Source: Anaerolineales bacterium
GTDB lineage: Bacteria; Chloroflexota; Anaerolineae; 4572-78; J111
Assembly: GCA_015075405.1 (NCBI GenBank)
Contig: JABTUK010000004.1
Location: 1-64,000 of the forward strand
DNA: 64,000 bases
Reading direction: 5' to 3'
Positions 15,733-24,045 of this stretch are shown here, piece after piece (positions within the stretch are counted from its first letter, which is position 1; the number at the start of each line of letters is the position of its first letter). The position numbers and the translations under genes were made by a program. The notes below the pieces were generated by a model. It saw only the letters and a program-made list of their open reading frames with translations, made no database searches and had not been told where the DNA came from.

Positions 15733-15799
15733 GGAATGGCGAGTGAGCGAATGGCGAATGATGAAAAAGTTTGTTTCGCCATTCGCCATTCGCCATTCA
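15733..15799. repeat. GAATGGCGAATGGCG palindromic repeat, copy 2
   Basis: Tandem units GAGCGAATGGCGAATG are followed by TTCGCCATTCGCCATTCGCC. The repeat runs up to the lysZ stop codon at 15797-15799 and flanks the four-helix-bundle gene. Confidence 0.8.
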
Positions 15800-16600
15800 T
15801 GCTATCACCGTTCCTTCTCCTGCCAACGCCCTTCTCACCGGCTGCTCGACCCGTCCATCGGCGAAAATGACTTTGCCAATGCCCTGGGCCAGCGCCTCTT
15901 GCGCGCCCATGACTTTCTTTTTCATGCGGTCTTCGGCCACACTCATGAACTGGTCAATTTTGGCCGCCGGAATCTGGCGGATCAGGCTCGATTCGTCGGG
16001 GAACTTTTCCAGCAGCCCCGGCACGTTGCTGAGGATAATCAATGCTTCGGCCTGGAAAGCGGCAGCGGTAGCGGCGGCGGCCCGGTCGCCGTCCACGTTG
16101 ATGGCCTCGCCCTCGTAGCTGGCGGCGGGGGCAGTCAGCACGGGCAGTGTTCCGGCGTTGAGCAGGCTTTGCAGCAAGGCGGTATTGACCTTTTCCACTT
16201 TGCCGGTGTAGTCATCCCGGATGACGACGCGGCGGCCATTCTGGATGACCTTGATGGTGTCTTTGCGCGGTCCTTCCCAGATACGGCCATCCAGCCCGCT
16301 CAAGCCAACCGCATTGACCCCCCGTGTTTGCAGCTTTTCGACCAGCCCCTTGTTCATCTGGCCGCAGTAGACCATCTCGAATATTTCCAGGGTGCGCCGG
16401 TCGGTGCGGCGGGAAGTGAAGCCGCTAACCGAGGTGACGAACTGGGGCGGATGGCCTAGTTGTTCGGCCACTTTGTTGGTCAGCGCCGAACCGCCGTGGA
16501 CCACAATAAGCGATTGACCTTCTTTGACCAGGGCCGCAATGTCGTCGGCAATGAAGTCGTAGTTGATGCCTTCGCTGCCACCTATTTTTAAAACTATCAT
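15797..16600 (-). CDS. lysZ: [LysW]-aminoadipate kinase
   Basis: LysZ phosphorylates the side-chain carboxylate of LysW-bound alpha-aminoadipate. It is a 267-residue amino acid kinase: VLKIGGSEG at 3-11, IVVHGGSALTNKVAEQLG (about 34-51), INVDGDRAAAATAAAFQAE in the middle, and MKKKVMGAQEALAQGIGKVIFADGR near the C-terminus. The ATG at 16600 gives the expected start; the longer frame adds 13 residues without support. It is cut off from lysXY by a methyltransferase gene, a Uma2 gene and the chr genes. Confidence 0.9.
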   Translation of the reverse strand: MIVLKIGGSEGINYDFIADDIAALVKEGQSLIVVHGGSALTNKVAEQLGHPPQFVTSVSGFTSRRTDRRTLEIFEMVYCGQMNKGLVEKLQTRGVNAVGLSGLDGRIWEGPRKDTIKVIQNGRRVVIRDDYTGKVEKVNTALLQSLLNAGTLPVLTAPAASYEGEAINVDGDRAAAATAAAFQAEALIILSNVPGLLEKFPDESSLIRQIPAAKIDQFMSVAEDRMKKKVMGAQEALAQGIGKVIFADGRVEQPVRRALAGEGTVIA

Positions 16601-16671
16601 AATTCTCTCTCTTGTATTCTTCTGGATAATTTCGTCCAAACGTGTTAAAATATAATCAAAGGAATGATATT

Positions 16672-17250
16672 ATGTTGCAAAAACAGACCCGGCATTATAC
16701 CCCGGCTGAATATTTGGCTTTGGAAGATGAGGCAGACCATAAAAGCGAATATTTCGAGGGTGAAATTTTTGCTATGGCCGGCGGGTCAACCAATCACAAC
16801 ATTATTGCTGGCAATGTGTACGCGCTTCTCAACCAGGCTGTGGCCGATGAACCCTGTATCGCTTTTACCAGTGATGTTAAAATCTTGGTCAAAGAGAACG
16901 GTCTTTATACTTATCCTGATGCGATGGTGGTGTGCGGTCAGCTTGAATATGCCGAGGGACGCACCGATACCGTCACCAATCCAATCCTCATTGTTGAAGT
17001 GCTTTCTAAATCAACTCGCGGTTATGATCGGGATAAAAAATTTGAACTCTACCGCGCTCTGGAGTCGCTACAAGATTATATCCTGATTGACCAGGAACGA
17101 GTTTACATTGAATATTATCACAAATTGGAAGATGGGCGTTGGATTTTGACCCTCTTTAATCGCTCCGATACTGACCTGACTTTGACTACCGTTAAGGCCC
17201 GTTTGCCGATTAGCCGGATTTACCATAAAGTTGATTGGTCAACCGTCTGA
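16672..17250 (+). CDS. Uma2 family endonuclease-like protein
   Basis: This 192-residue protein is a second Uma2/DUF820 member, alone on the plus strand within a minus-strand region. The family features are YTPAEYLALEDEADHKSEYFEGEIFAMAGGS, YTYPDAMVVCGQ, NPILIVEVLSKSTRGYDRDKKFELYRAL and LIDQERVYIEYY. The ATG at 16672 is preceded by AAAGGA. It shares its layout with the paralogue at 11122 but is clearly diverged. Confidence 0.88.
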   Translation: MLQKQTRHYTPAEYLALEDEADHKSEYFEGEIFAMAGGSTNHNIIAGNVYALLNQAVADEPCIAFTSDVKILVKENGLYTYPDAMVVCGQLEYAEGRTDTVTNPILIVEVLSKSTRGYDRDKKFELYRALESLQDYILIDQERVYIEYYHKLEDGRWILTLFNRSDTDLTLTTVKARLPISRIYHKVDWSTV

Positions 17251-17251
17251 A

Positions 17252-18220
17252 TTACCCCCTATATTTTTGTTCGTTTAGCGTATTCCTCTCCCAAAACACA
17301 CCATCGGCATAACCTTGAATACTCTTATCCTTCTCGGCTAATTCCAGCCGTTTTTCGGCCAGACAACAGTACAATTCGTCAATCTCAATGCCGACATACC
17401 GCCGGCCTAACTTTTTTGCCACTACCGAAGTTGTACCCGAACCGAGAAATGGGTCAAATACTACGTCGCCGGGATGGGAGCTGGCCAGGATGATTTTGGC
17501 CAGTAACTTTTCCGGCTTCTGAGTCGGGTGGTCGGTGTTTTCCGGCATGGACCAGAAGGGCACGGTCAGGTCAGTCCACAGGTTGGAAGGGTGGGTCAGG
17601 CGGAAGCGGCCGGCCTCGCTTTGCTCCCAATCTTTGGGCTGCCCGTTTTCGGTGTAGGGGGCAATGACCTGCCGGCGGAGCTTGACCGCCTCGACGTTGA
17701 AGGTGTACTGTTTGGACATGGTGCAAAACCAGATGTCTTCTGAGGCATTTTTCCAATTGGTCTGCGCCCCGCGCCCTTTCTCGCGCTCCCAGGTGATGCG
17801 ATTGCGCACGACAAAATACTTTTCCGCCACCCGTTGAATCGCTGCCGCCGACTGCCAGTCGCCGCAAATATAAATCGAGGCGGTTGGCTTGAGAGTTTTG
17901 ACCAGCGGCGACAGCCACGACTCCAGCCAGGTTTCGTATTCAGCCAGGGGCATGGGGCTGAAACTGCGCCCATTGAAGGATTTGCTCAGGTTGTAGGGGG
18001 GATCAAGAAAAAGCAGGTCAACAAACTGCCCCGGCAGATACTCTACCACCTCCAGCAGGTTTTGACAGATGGTTTGGTTGAGGATGGTCTCGATGGCGGC
18101 AGGGCTATTGAGTCGAAGCAGACGTGTCTGATAAACTGTTTTTTCGGCCTCGCTGAGGGTCAAGGTTCGATTGCGGGGGGCGCGTACTTTGGCGGTCACA
18201 TCTCCCTGCCAGTTCTCCAT
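17252..18220 (-). CDS. Site-specific DNA methyltransferase (N4/N6 type)
   Basis: This 322-residue protein has the catalytic motif LFLDPPYNLS (about 68-77) before the AdoMet-binding motif VVFDPFLGSGTTSVVAKKLG (about 258-277), the circularly permuted beta-class order. TDHPTQKPEKLLAKII between them is typical of N4-cytosine or N6-adenine enzymes. No cognate restriction gene is next to it, so it may be an orphan methylase. It ends 1 bp after the convergent Uma2 gene. Confidence 0.92.
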   Translation of the reverse strand: MENWQGDVTAKVRAPRNRTLTLSEAEKTVYQTRLLRLNSPAAIETILNQTICQNLLEVVEYLPGQFVDLLFLDPPYNLSKSFNGRSFSPMPLAEYETWLESWLSPLVKTLKPTASIYICGDWQSAAAIQRVAEKYFVVRNRITWEREKGRGAQTNWKNASEDIWFCTMSKQYTFNVEAVKLRRQVIAPYTENGQPKDWEQSEAGRFRLTHPSNLWTDLTVPFWSMPENTDHPTQKPEKLLAKIILASSHPGDVVFDPFLGSGTTSVVAKKLGRRYVGIEIDELYCCLAEKRLELAEKDKSIQGYADGVFWERNTLNEQKYRG

Positions 18221-18347
18221 GAAATCTGGCTTGAATTAAACAATAGACGTTTCAGGAAGGCAAATTGTAGGCACTTGGGCTTTGACATTGACAATTTTTT
18301 GTCGCTGTGAATGCCTAAGTAAACATCTAAAATTTACTTCCCGTTTT

Positions 18348-18392
18348 GAGTTCCTACGAGTTCCCTTAGTTCCCTGGGAACTCGTAGGAACT
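18348..18392. terminator. Long hairpin GTTCCTACGAGTTCCC
   Basis: A 15-bp perfect inverted repeat, TTCCTACGAGTTCCC/GGGAACTCGTAGGAA, lies between the phosphatase-like pseudogene and the methyltransferase gene, both on the minus strand. It may end upstream transcription or be another intergenic palindrome. Left of it, about 18286-18320, lies a sequence with CGACAATTTTTTGTCG that recurs near 25797-25820. Confidence 0.5.
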
Positions 18393-18426
18393 TGGGGGAA
18401 CTTATTTTTGGACAATCACTAAGTGC

Positions 18427-18828
18427 CTATAAGGTCTTCATCAATTCGGCCATAAGCTGTTCAACGCGGGCCAGAATAACCGTTCTGGCGGCGCCCAAGT
18501 TTTGACTCGGCGGCGGCACGTCATCCCAGCGCTCTAGTTTTAGCTCCGGCGAGGCCAGGTAACTCACATCACAGCCCAGCGAGATGACTCGCCCGGCCTG
18601 GGCCAGTTCTGCTGCGGTGACGCAGCGGGGGGTATAGCCGGTCACGTCCACACCCTCGCTTTGCAGCAGTTCCGCTACGGCGGGAGAAATAACCGTATCG
18701 GGTTCAGTTCCGGCAAAGGTCGCGCGAGCCTCAAGCTGATGTTCATCGGCCAACCGCTAAAAATAAGCCGCCGCCAGCACGCTTTTGGCTGCGCTGTGGG
18801 GGCACAAAAAGAGAATTGTTTGAGTCAT
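18427..18828 (-). pseudogene. Low-molecular-weight phosphatase-like gene with in-frame TAG
   Basis: Translation from ATG 18828 gives MTQTILFLCPHSAAKSVLAAAYF, a TAG at 18757-18759, then RLADEHQLEARATFAGTEPD and the rest of an LMW protein phosphatase/arsenate reductase-like fold. The TAG could come from CAG by one change. The P-loop reads CPHSAAKS, with Lys in place of the Arg of CX5R(S/T), as in a divergent branch. It lies downstream of chrBA and may have belonged to an oxyanion-resistance group. Confidence 0.65.
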
Positions 18829-18897
18829 TTCTTACCCATCTCTATGACCGCCGAGCGCACCCCCACCCTAACCCTAAGGGGGGAGGGCAGGGAGGAG

Positions 18898-20295
18898 TCA
18901 GGCTGTCGCCAGAAAATAAACCAACCCGGCTGTGGCGCAGCCGGCCAGGGTCCAGACCATGCTGAGGTGGAAGCGAAAGGTAGCAATAAACGCGCCGATG
19001 GCAATCAACAAAGCCGCCCCATCGAGGCTTGACCAGACCGGAATTTGCAGGTGAAGCGGTCCCACATAAACTTCGTTGACCTGCCCAAACAGGGTATGCA
19101 GCGAAAACCAGACGGCCAGGTTCATAATCACTCCGACGACAGCGGCGGTAATGCCGGAGAGGGCCGTGCTTAAGGCTTTGTTACCACGCAGGTATTCGAT
19201 GTAGGGCGCGCCCAGAAAAATCCACAGAAAGCAAGGCGCAAACGTAACCCAGGTGGTGACAATCGAGCCAAGCACCCCGGCGGCCAGCGGACTCAATGGG
19301 CCGGGGTTGCGGTAGGCAGCCATAAAGCCAACAAATTGCAACACCATAATCAGCGGGCCTGGGGTGGTTTCAGCCATGCCCAGGCCGTCGAGCATCTCGC
19401 GGGGCGTGACCCAGCCAAAGCGCTCGACGGCTTGTTGGCCCACATAGACCAGTACGGCATACGCGCCGCCAAAAGTAACCATGGCCGCCTGACTGAAGAA
19501 CGTCCCCAGAGTGACAAAAATACTCTGCGGACCAAAGAGGGCGGCTAATATCAATAAGGGGCCAAACCAAACCGCTAAACCAATCCCGATCACCGTGACC
19601 GCGCGCTTGAGAGAAGGCGCGGTGTGGGCGGCTGCGGTATCGGCAATGGCTGCCTGGTCGCTGGCTATAGTCACCGCCGGAGATTGATGACCTTTGATCA
19701 CATAAAACTTTTCCGGCCAAACGCGGCCGCCGCTGTAACCAATCAAAGCCGCCATTAAAATAATCGCCGGAAAAGGAACATCAAAGAAAAAGATGGCAAT
19801 GAAAGCGAACGCGGCCAGACCAACCATCGCCTCATTTTTAAGCGCCCGTTTGCCAATCCGTATAACCGCTTCGACCACCACGGCCATGACCGCCGGCTTG
19901 AGGCCAAAGAAAAGCGCCTGGATCAGCAAGGTTTGTTGAAAACTGGCGTAAAGAATGCTCAAGATCAAAATGCTGATAAAACCGGGCAGGACAAAGAGGC
20001 TTCCGGCCAGCAGTCCGCCCGCTGTTTTGTGGAGTAACCAGCCAATATAAACGGCCAATTGTTGAGCTTCGGGGCCGGGTAATAACATGCAGTAGTTGAG
20101 CGCGTGCAGAAAACGGTTTTCGCTGACCCAGCGCTTCTCTTCCACCAAAATGCGGTGCATGACCGCAATCTGACCCGCCGGGCCGCCAAAACTGAGCGCC
20201 GCCACCCTGACCCAGACCCAAAACGCCTCTCGAAAACTGACCCCGTGCGTCGGCGTTGCCCCTTCTTGCAAAGTTAATTTTGAAATTTGGTCCAT
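18898..20295 (-). CDS. chrA: Chromate transporter ChrA
   Basis: This 465-residue membrane protein is a two-domain ChrA of the CHR family that exports chromate. Each half has the family motif: FGGPAGQIAVMH near residue 40 and FGGAYAVLVYVGQQ in the second half, along with LLPGPEAQQLAVYIG and the repeat AETTPGPLIMVLQFVGF. About ten membrane segments are visible. I chose ATG 20295 (MDQISKLT) because the longer frame runs into chrB. It follows chrB by about 50 bp in the same direction. Confidence 0.93.
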   Translation of the reverse strand: MDQISKLTLQEGATPTHGVSFREAFWVWVRVAALSFGGPAGQIAVMHRILVEEKRWVSENRFLHALNYCMLLPGPEAQQLAVYIGWLLHKTAGGLLAGSLFVLPGFISILILSILYASFQQTLLIQALFFGLKPAVMAVVVEAVIRIGKRALKNEAMVGLAAFAFIAIFFFDVPFPAIILMAALIGYSGGRVWPEKFYVIKGHQSPAVTIASDQAAIADTAAAHTAPSLKRAVTVIGIGLAVWFGPLLILAALFGPQSIFVTLGTFFSQAAMVTFGGAYAVLVYVGQQAVERFGWVTPREMLDGLGMAETTPGPLIMVLQFVGFMAAYRNPGPLSPLAAGVLGSIVTTWVTFAPCFLWIFLGAPYIEYLRGNKALSTALSGITAAVVGVIMNLAVWFSLHTLFGQVNEVYVGPLHLQIPVWSSLDGAALLIAIGAFIATFRFHLSMVWTLAGCATAGLVYFLATA

Positions 20296-20344
20296 TTTTC
20301 GGTCTCGGAGGGTGCGATAAATAAGCCAAAAATCATCCTCAGTG

Positions 20345-21268
20345 TTATGAACGATGCGAAAACATCGCGTAAAGTCCTTCAAACAAGGCGATGCCGTGTA
20401 CCTCAAGTTCGGCGTCACTGAGATTGGCGACCAACCAGCCTTTGAGGATGGCGTCAACCCCGACCACTTCTGGATGGGCGTATTGTCCATCGCGCAAATC
20501 TATCTCGTGGACAATCTCGGCCAGAGGGTGCAGCCCCGGCTCATTCAACTGAAAGGCCCGAATCATCGTTTCAAAGGCGCAGAACTGGCCCTGGTGTCCA
20601 AAGTGGGCGTTGCTCATATCAAAGGCGATTTCATCTGGCTCTGGTTGGAGGGCGTAGCGAATGACGGCGTTGGGGTTGATAAAACGGCGAATCAACCAGG
20701 CGCAGGCCAGCCGGTCAACATGCGGGCGAGGCCGGGTAACCCAGCGCGCCTGACGGTATTCCGCCACCACAGCCGCCGGTATTTCCAGGGTAAGGGCAGG
20801 CCCGGCGGCCAGGCTTTGCTGCGCAGCGGCCAGCCGAGCCGCGAGGCGTTCCCCGGCCGGGGCGTTAAAATAATCTACCCGTTTGATATCGTTGTGGCGG
20901 CGGCGCAGTTTATCCAGCGTTTCCTGAAGTTGGGTCGGGTCGTTGGATAGGCTTTGTTCCAGAGCCGTCAGTTGATCCTCAATTTCGTTGTACTCCTCGC
21001 TGCGAGCTTGCTGAAAACGTTCGATCATTTGGTGGTCGCTCAAACCCTCAAACTGCTCCACTCGCATGACCAGGGCTTCTCCCTGCGCCTGCCGGATTTC
21101 TTGAGCCAACCACTGCAATGCCTCCATACATTCCTCTTGCTCTGGCAAAACATGGATGCTGCCCGTGGGTGAGACAGCCCCCAGCCGTCGCAGCCGCCGC
21201 CATAGGGCCACACGGGGACTTGAACGGGGAGAAGAAGGGAGAGAATAGGATAAAACGATCCAGGACAT
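20345..21268 (-). CDS. chrB: Chromate resistance protein ChrB
   Basis: This 307-residue protein matches ChrB: N-terminal WIVLSYSLPSSPRSSPRVALWRRLRRLGAV, a central helical region, and the C-terminal ChrB domain WVTRPRPHVDRLACAWLIRRFINPNA followed by FDMSNAHFGHQGQFCAFETMI with conserved His and Cys. ChrB senses chromate and regulates the chr operon in proteobacteria. It is first in the chrB-chrA unit with its own promoter and a flanking inverted repeat. Confidence 0.92.
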   Translation of the reverse strand: MSWIVLSYSLPSSPRSSPRVALWRRLRRLGAVSPTGSIHVLPEQEECMEALQWLAQEIRQAQGEALVMRVEQFEGLSDHQMIERFQQARSEEYNEIEDQLTALEQSLSNDPTQLQETLDKLRRRHNDIKRVDYFNAPAGERLAARLAAAQQSLAAGPALTLEIPAAVVAEYRQARWVTRPRPHVDRLACAWLIRRFINPNAVIRYALQPEPDEIAFDMSNAHFGHQGQFCAFETMIRAFQLNEPGLHPLAEIVHEIDLRDGQYAHPEVVGVDAILKGWLVANLSDAELEVHGIALFEGLYAMFSHRS

Positions 21269-21283
21269 TTATTGCCTCACCGA

Positions 21284-21327
21284 TAATGTAACACGTATTT
21301 CTATTAAATGCAATATATATTACATTA
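21284..21327 (-). promoter_or_regulatory. chrB promoter within an inverted repeat
   Basis: On the minus strand TTGCAT and TACATT are 17 bp apart (21308-21313 and 21285-21290), ending about 17 bp before the chrB ATG. The promoter is bracketed by the perfect 8-bp inverted repeat TAATGTAA (21284-21291) and TTACATTA (21320-21327), a candidate operator for ChrB itself. Confidence 0.5.
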
Positions 21328-21343
21328 AAATTTCGTAAACTAA

Positions 21344-21375
21344 AAAGGAGTACAGATTATTGTCTGTACTCCTTT
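21344..21375. terminator. Terminator after lysWXY
   Basis: A perfect 13-bp stem, AAAGGAGTACAGA/TCTGTACTCCTTT, with a 6-base loop lies between the lysY stop and the chrB promoter. It would separate the lysWXY transcript from the chr genes. Confidence 0.65.
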
Positions 21376-21390
21376 GAAATATTCTAGCAT

Positions 21391-21465
21391 GTCACTGCGA
21401 GCCACAGGCGAAGTAGTCTCCACCCATACGAGGGGATTGCTTCGGCCTACGGCCTCGCAATGACA
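21391..21465. repeat. REP-like palindrome (GTCATTGCGAGGCC type)
   Basis: GTCACTGCGAGCCACAGGCG at one end pairs with the reverse of CGGCCTCGCAATGACA at the other, around GGGGATTGCTTCGGCC. This GTCATTGCGAG type is widespread in many bacterial genomes, from my recollection. It is noncoding. Confidence 0.65.
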
Positions 21466-21490
21466 TTATTGAAAGCGAGTGCAATCGATG

Positions 21491-22534
21491 TTAGAGCGGG
21501 TGCAAGCCCGGAAATTCCAGCCCTGTCTTCTCCGGCCAGCCGAGCATCACATTCATGCTCTGGACGGCGCTCCCGGCGGCGCCCTTCATCAAATTATCCA
21601 GGGCGGCAATGACCACCAGCCGGTGGCTGCCCTCTTCCACTTCAAAGCCGACATCACAAAAATTGGTCCCGGCCAGCAGCTTTGGCTCCGGGTAGCGAAA
21701 GATGCCGCTTTTCTGTTTGACCAGCCGGATAAACGGCTCCTGTTTGTAAGCCTGACGGTAGACTTTCCACACGTCCTTCTCTTCGACCTTTTGGTTAAGT
21801 AGACAATGAGCCGTAACCAGCGCCCCCCGAACCAACTCCACCGAGGTGATAGACATGTATAGCTCAAAATTGTCGCCCAGGGCTTGCCGAACTTCAGCCT
21901 GATGGCGGTGGCCGGTCGGCTTGAAGGAGCGCACCGCGCCGCTCCGTTCTGGGTGGTGGGAGCCTTCGTTGGGCCGCGCCCCGCCTTCGGAAGAGCCAAC
22001 TTTTACATCGGCCACCACGCGACCGCCGGCCAACAGCCCGGCATCGGCCAGAGGAGCCAGAGCCAGGTTGGTGACGGTGGCGTTGCAGCCGACCCCGCTG
22101 GCATATTTGGCCGTCGCCAACTGAGCGCGATACCGTTCCGGCAGACCGTAGACAAATTTATCCAGCCAGGCTGGGGCAGGGTGAGCCTCGCCGTACCAGT
22201 GGGCGTAAACGGCGGGGTCGCGCAGGCGGAAATCGGCGGAGGTATCAATCAGGCGCTCGGCCAGGCCGGCCCAGCGATCAATCTGTTTGCTGGCTTCGCC
22301 ATGCGGCTGGGCTAAAAAAAGCAAATCGCATGGCTCCAGGGCCTCCGGGTGGCTGAATTGCAGCTCGGTCACGCCGCGCAGGTTAGGATGGGCGGTGTGG
22401 GCAAATTTTCCAAACTGGCTGGCGCTGGTAATTTGTTTGATGGTGACGTAAGGATGAAATAGCAGCAGCCGCAGCAGCTCACCGCCTACATAGCCGCTGC
22501 CGCCGACGATACTGACGGATAGTTTATCATTCAT
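21491..22534 (-). CDS. lysY: [LysW]-aminoadipate 6-phosphate reductase
   Basis: LysY reduces LysW-bound aminoadipyl phosphate to the semialdehyde with NADPH. This 347-residue ArgC relative begins SVSIVGGSGYVGGELLRLL (cofactor loop) and has the catalytic Cys in ASGVGCNATVTNLAL, where ArgC proteins read GCYPT; GCNAT is the LysY form. SSEGGARPNEGSHHPER and SVQSMNVMLG near the C-terminus also fit. The ATG at 22534 gives MNDKLSVS. It follows lysX by 65 bp containing a hairpin repeat. Confidence 0.93.
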   Translation of the reverse strand: MNDKLSVSIVGGSGYVGGELLRLLLFHPYVTIKQITSASQFGKFAHTAHPNLRGVTELQFSHPEALEPCDLLFLAQPHGEASKQIDRWAGLAERLIDTSADFRLRDPAVYAHWYGEAHPAPAWLDKFVYGLPERYRAQLATAKYASGVGCNATVTNLALAPLADAGLLAGGRVVADVKVGSSEGGARPNEGSHHPERSGAVRSFKPTGHRHQAEVRQALGDNFELYMSITSVELVRGALVTAHCLLNQKVEEKDVWKVYRQAYKQEPFIRLVKQKSGIFRYPEPKLLAGTNFCDVGFEVEEGSHRLVVIAALDNLMKGAAGSAVQSMNVMLGWPEKTGLEFPGLHPL

Positions 22535-22548
22535 AGCTTTGCCTATTT

Positions 22549-22594
22549 GGAGATTGGAGATTGGAGATTTTAAATCTCCAATCTCCAATCTCCG
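22549..22594. repeat. GGAGATT tandem/inverted repeat
   Basis: Three GGAGATT units are followed by three AATCTCC units around TTAAA, making an almost perfect hairpin between lysX and lysY. Confidence 0.8.
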
Positions 22595-22599
22595 TTTTA

Positions 22600-23451
22600 T
22601 CAAATTTCTCCTCGGCCTACCTTGACCACGTAATCCACCACTACCGCCGGGATATTGACTCCGGTGGTGTCAATGCTGTTGCGGAACTCCATGGTGTGGT
22701 TGACTTCGTTGACCAGGAACCGCCCATCCTGTGTTTCCAGCAAATCCACCGCCACCACCCCCCCACCGACGGCTCTGGCCGCGGCCAGGGACAACTCGGC
22801 AATCTGGGGAGTGACCGGGCAATTTTCGGCCCGGCCGCCGCGAGCGGTATTGGTAATCCAGTGTTCGCTGTAGCGATAGATGGCGGCGATGTTCTCGTCA
22901 CCGACGACAAAACTGCGAATGTCGCGGGCCGGCTTGTCAATGTATTCCTGGATGTAAAAAATGGAATGTTGGTAGCTGCCCAACACCTCTTTGTGCTCCA
23001 AAATGGTCTCGGCAGCTTCGCGGTCATTAATTTTAGAGAGCAGCCGGCCCCAGGAGCCGACGACCGGCTTTAGAATGACCGGATAACCCATCTCTTCGAT
23101 GGCGGCCAACGCCGACTCAGGATCAAAGGCGACTTTGATGCGGGGCGAGGGTATACCGTCGCGGAACAGGGCCGACGAAGTTTCCAGCTTGTCGCCGCAA
23201 AGCTGGACGACTCGGTGGGTGTTGACGGTGCGCACGCCCCAGTCATTCAGAATCCGCAGGGCATACAAAGCCCGTGATTGGGTCACGCAGCGCTCGACGA
23301 CGACATCGTAGTGTTTCCAATTGTTATGGTGCAGGTCGAAAATAACTTGCCGGTCGTCAATCACTTCCGGCTGCAAACCGGCCTGTTCAAAGGCTTGCAA
23401 GAGTAATTTTTCTTCAACGCGGACGCGGGAAAGGAGAATAGCGATTTTCAT
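22600..23451 (-). CDS. lysX: Alpha-aminoadipate--LysW ligase
   Basis: LysX attaches alpha-aminoadipate to the C-terminal Glu of LysW using ATP. This 283-residue ATP-grasp protein of the RimK type shows VILKPVVGSWGRLLSKINDREAA (nucleotide-binding loop), IQEYIDKPARDIRSFVVGD, and the metal- and substrate-binding EVNHTMEFRNSIDTTGVNI near the C-terminus, which is a LysX hallmark. It lies between lysW and lysY on the same strand. Confidence 0.95.
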   Translation of the reverse strand: MKIAILLSRVRVEEKLLLQAFEQAGLQPEVIDDRQVIFDLHHNNWKHYDVVVERCVTQSRALYALRILNDWGVRTVNTHRVVQLCGDKLETSSALFRDGIPSPRIKVAFDPESALAAIEEMGYPVILKPVVGSWGRLLSKINDREAAETILEHKEVLGSYQHSIFYIQEYIDKPARDIRSFVVGDENIAAIYRYSEHWITNTARGGRAENCPVTPQIAELSLAAARAVGGGVVAVDLLETQDGRFLVNEVNHTMEFRNSIDTTGVNIPAVVVDYVVKVGRGEI

Positions 23452-23468
23452 AGTCAGGTCTCAAATAC

Positions 23469-23530
23469 AGAATGGCGAATAGGCGAATGGCGAATAAAAG
23501 CCTCTCTTCGCCATTCGCTCATTCGCTGAT
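23469..23530. repeat. GAATGGCGAATAGGCG palindromic repeat, copy 3
   Basis: GAATGGCGAATAGGCGAATGGCG is followed by TTCGCCATTCGCTCATTCGC. It lies in the 83-bp gap between lysW and lysX, within a likely single transcript. Confidence 0.75.
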
Positions 23531-23534
23531 TCCC

Positions 23535-23708
23535 TCATTCTCCCCAGTCCTCTTCCTCTTCCGGGGCCAGTTCCAGGGTGGGTGGGTCTACGCTGACCAC
23601 TTCTAACTCCGCGCCGCAGTCGGGGCACTGGATAATCTCGCCCTCCATCACATCGTCGGGCAAGCTCACTTCGGCGGCACATTCGGGACATTCGGCACTC
23701 TTGTTCAT
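23535..23708 (-). CDS. lysW: Amino-group carrier protein LysW
   Basis: LysW is a 57-residue acidic carrier whose C-terminal Glu holds lysine intermediates. Two CxxC pairs (AECPEC at 6-10 and QCPDCG near 28-31) form the zinc site, and the protein ends EEEEDWGE, the defining EDWGE tail. The ATG at 23708 is preceded by AAAAAGGAG. It is first in the lysW-lysX-lysY run with a promoter upstream. Its presence fixes the pathway identity of the neighbouring ArgB, ArgC and ArgD-like genes. Confidence 0.95.
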   Translation of the reverse strand: MNKSAECPECAAEVSLPDDVMEGEIIQCPDCGAELEVVSVDPPTLELAPEEEEDWGE

Positions 23709-23785
23709 GATAAAACTCCTTTTTGATTAATCAGGTATTTGACACAGCAGGTCTCACCGTTAGCAGCAGCGCTAGGCAGTGACAG

Positions 23786-23814
23786 ATCATACCACATTTC
23801 AAAGATATTGCGAA
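23786..23814 (-). promoter_or_regulatory. Promoter for lysWXY
   Basis: On the minus strand TTCGCA and TATGAT are separated by 17 bp, and TGG directly precedes TATGAT (extended -10). The -10 lies about 77 bp before the lysW ATG. Confidence 0.5.
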
Positions 23815-23978
23815 ACATTATTTACGGGGCGCTGTAGGCATGCATCACCCCGTATTGGCGGAAAAAATTGGGGGTTATTGTAATGCAAGCCCAACAAAGC
23901 GCAAGGATTGTTAGCAAAAAATATGGCCTGAGCTGGGAGGGGTATTGGCGGTCAAATCTTCTTCATTCTGGCGCAGAA

Positions 23979-24008
23979 TTGACGGGTGAGCCGCAGTTTC
24001 GGTATAAT
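23979..24008 (+). promoter_or_regulatory. Promoter for the aldo/keto reductase gene
   Basis: TTGACG and a perfect TATAAT are separated by 18 bp, about 37 bp before the ATG. This is one of the best sigma-70 matches in the window. The 337 bp between lysW and this gene hold the two divergent promoters and nothing else that I can support. Confidence 0.7.
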
Positions 24009-24045
24009 TCCGGCCAATAAATTTTCTTGAAAGGAACGATATTTG

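Noticed and set aside
15241..15799. Repeats flanking the four-helix-bundle gene as an insertion sequence
   Set aside because: The repeat family also occurs at two places without the gene, and no transposase is present; only an inserted-module hint remains.
18757..18759. TAG read as pyrrolysine
   Set aside because: There is no sign of the pyl machinery and the family normally has no such residue; a CAG to TAG change is simpler.
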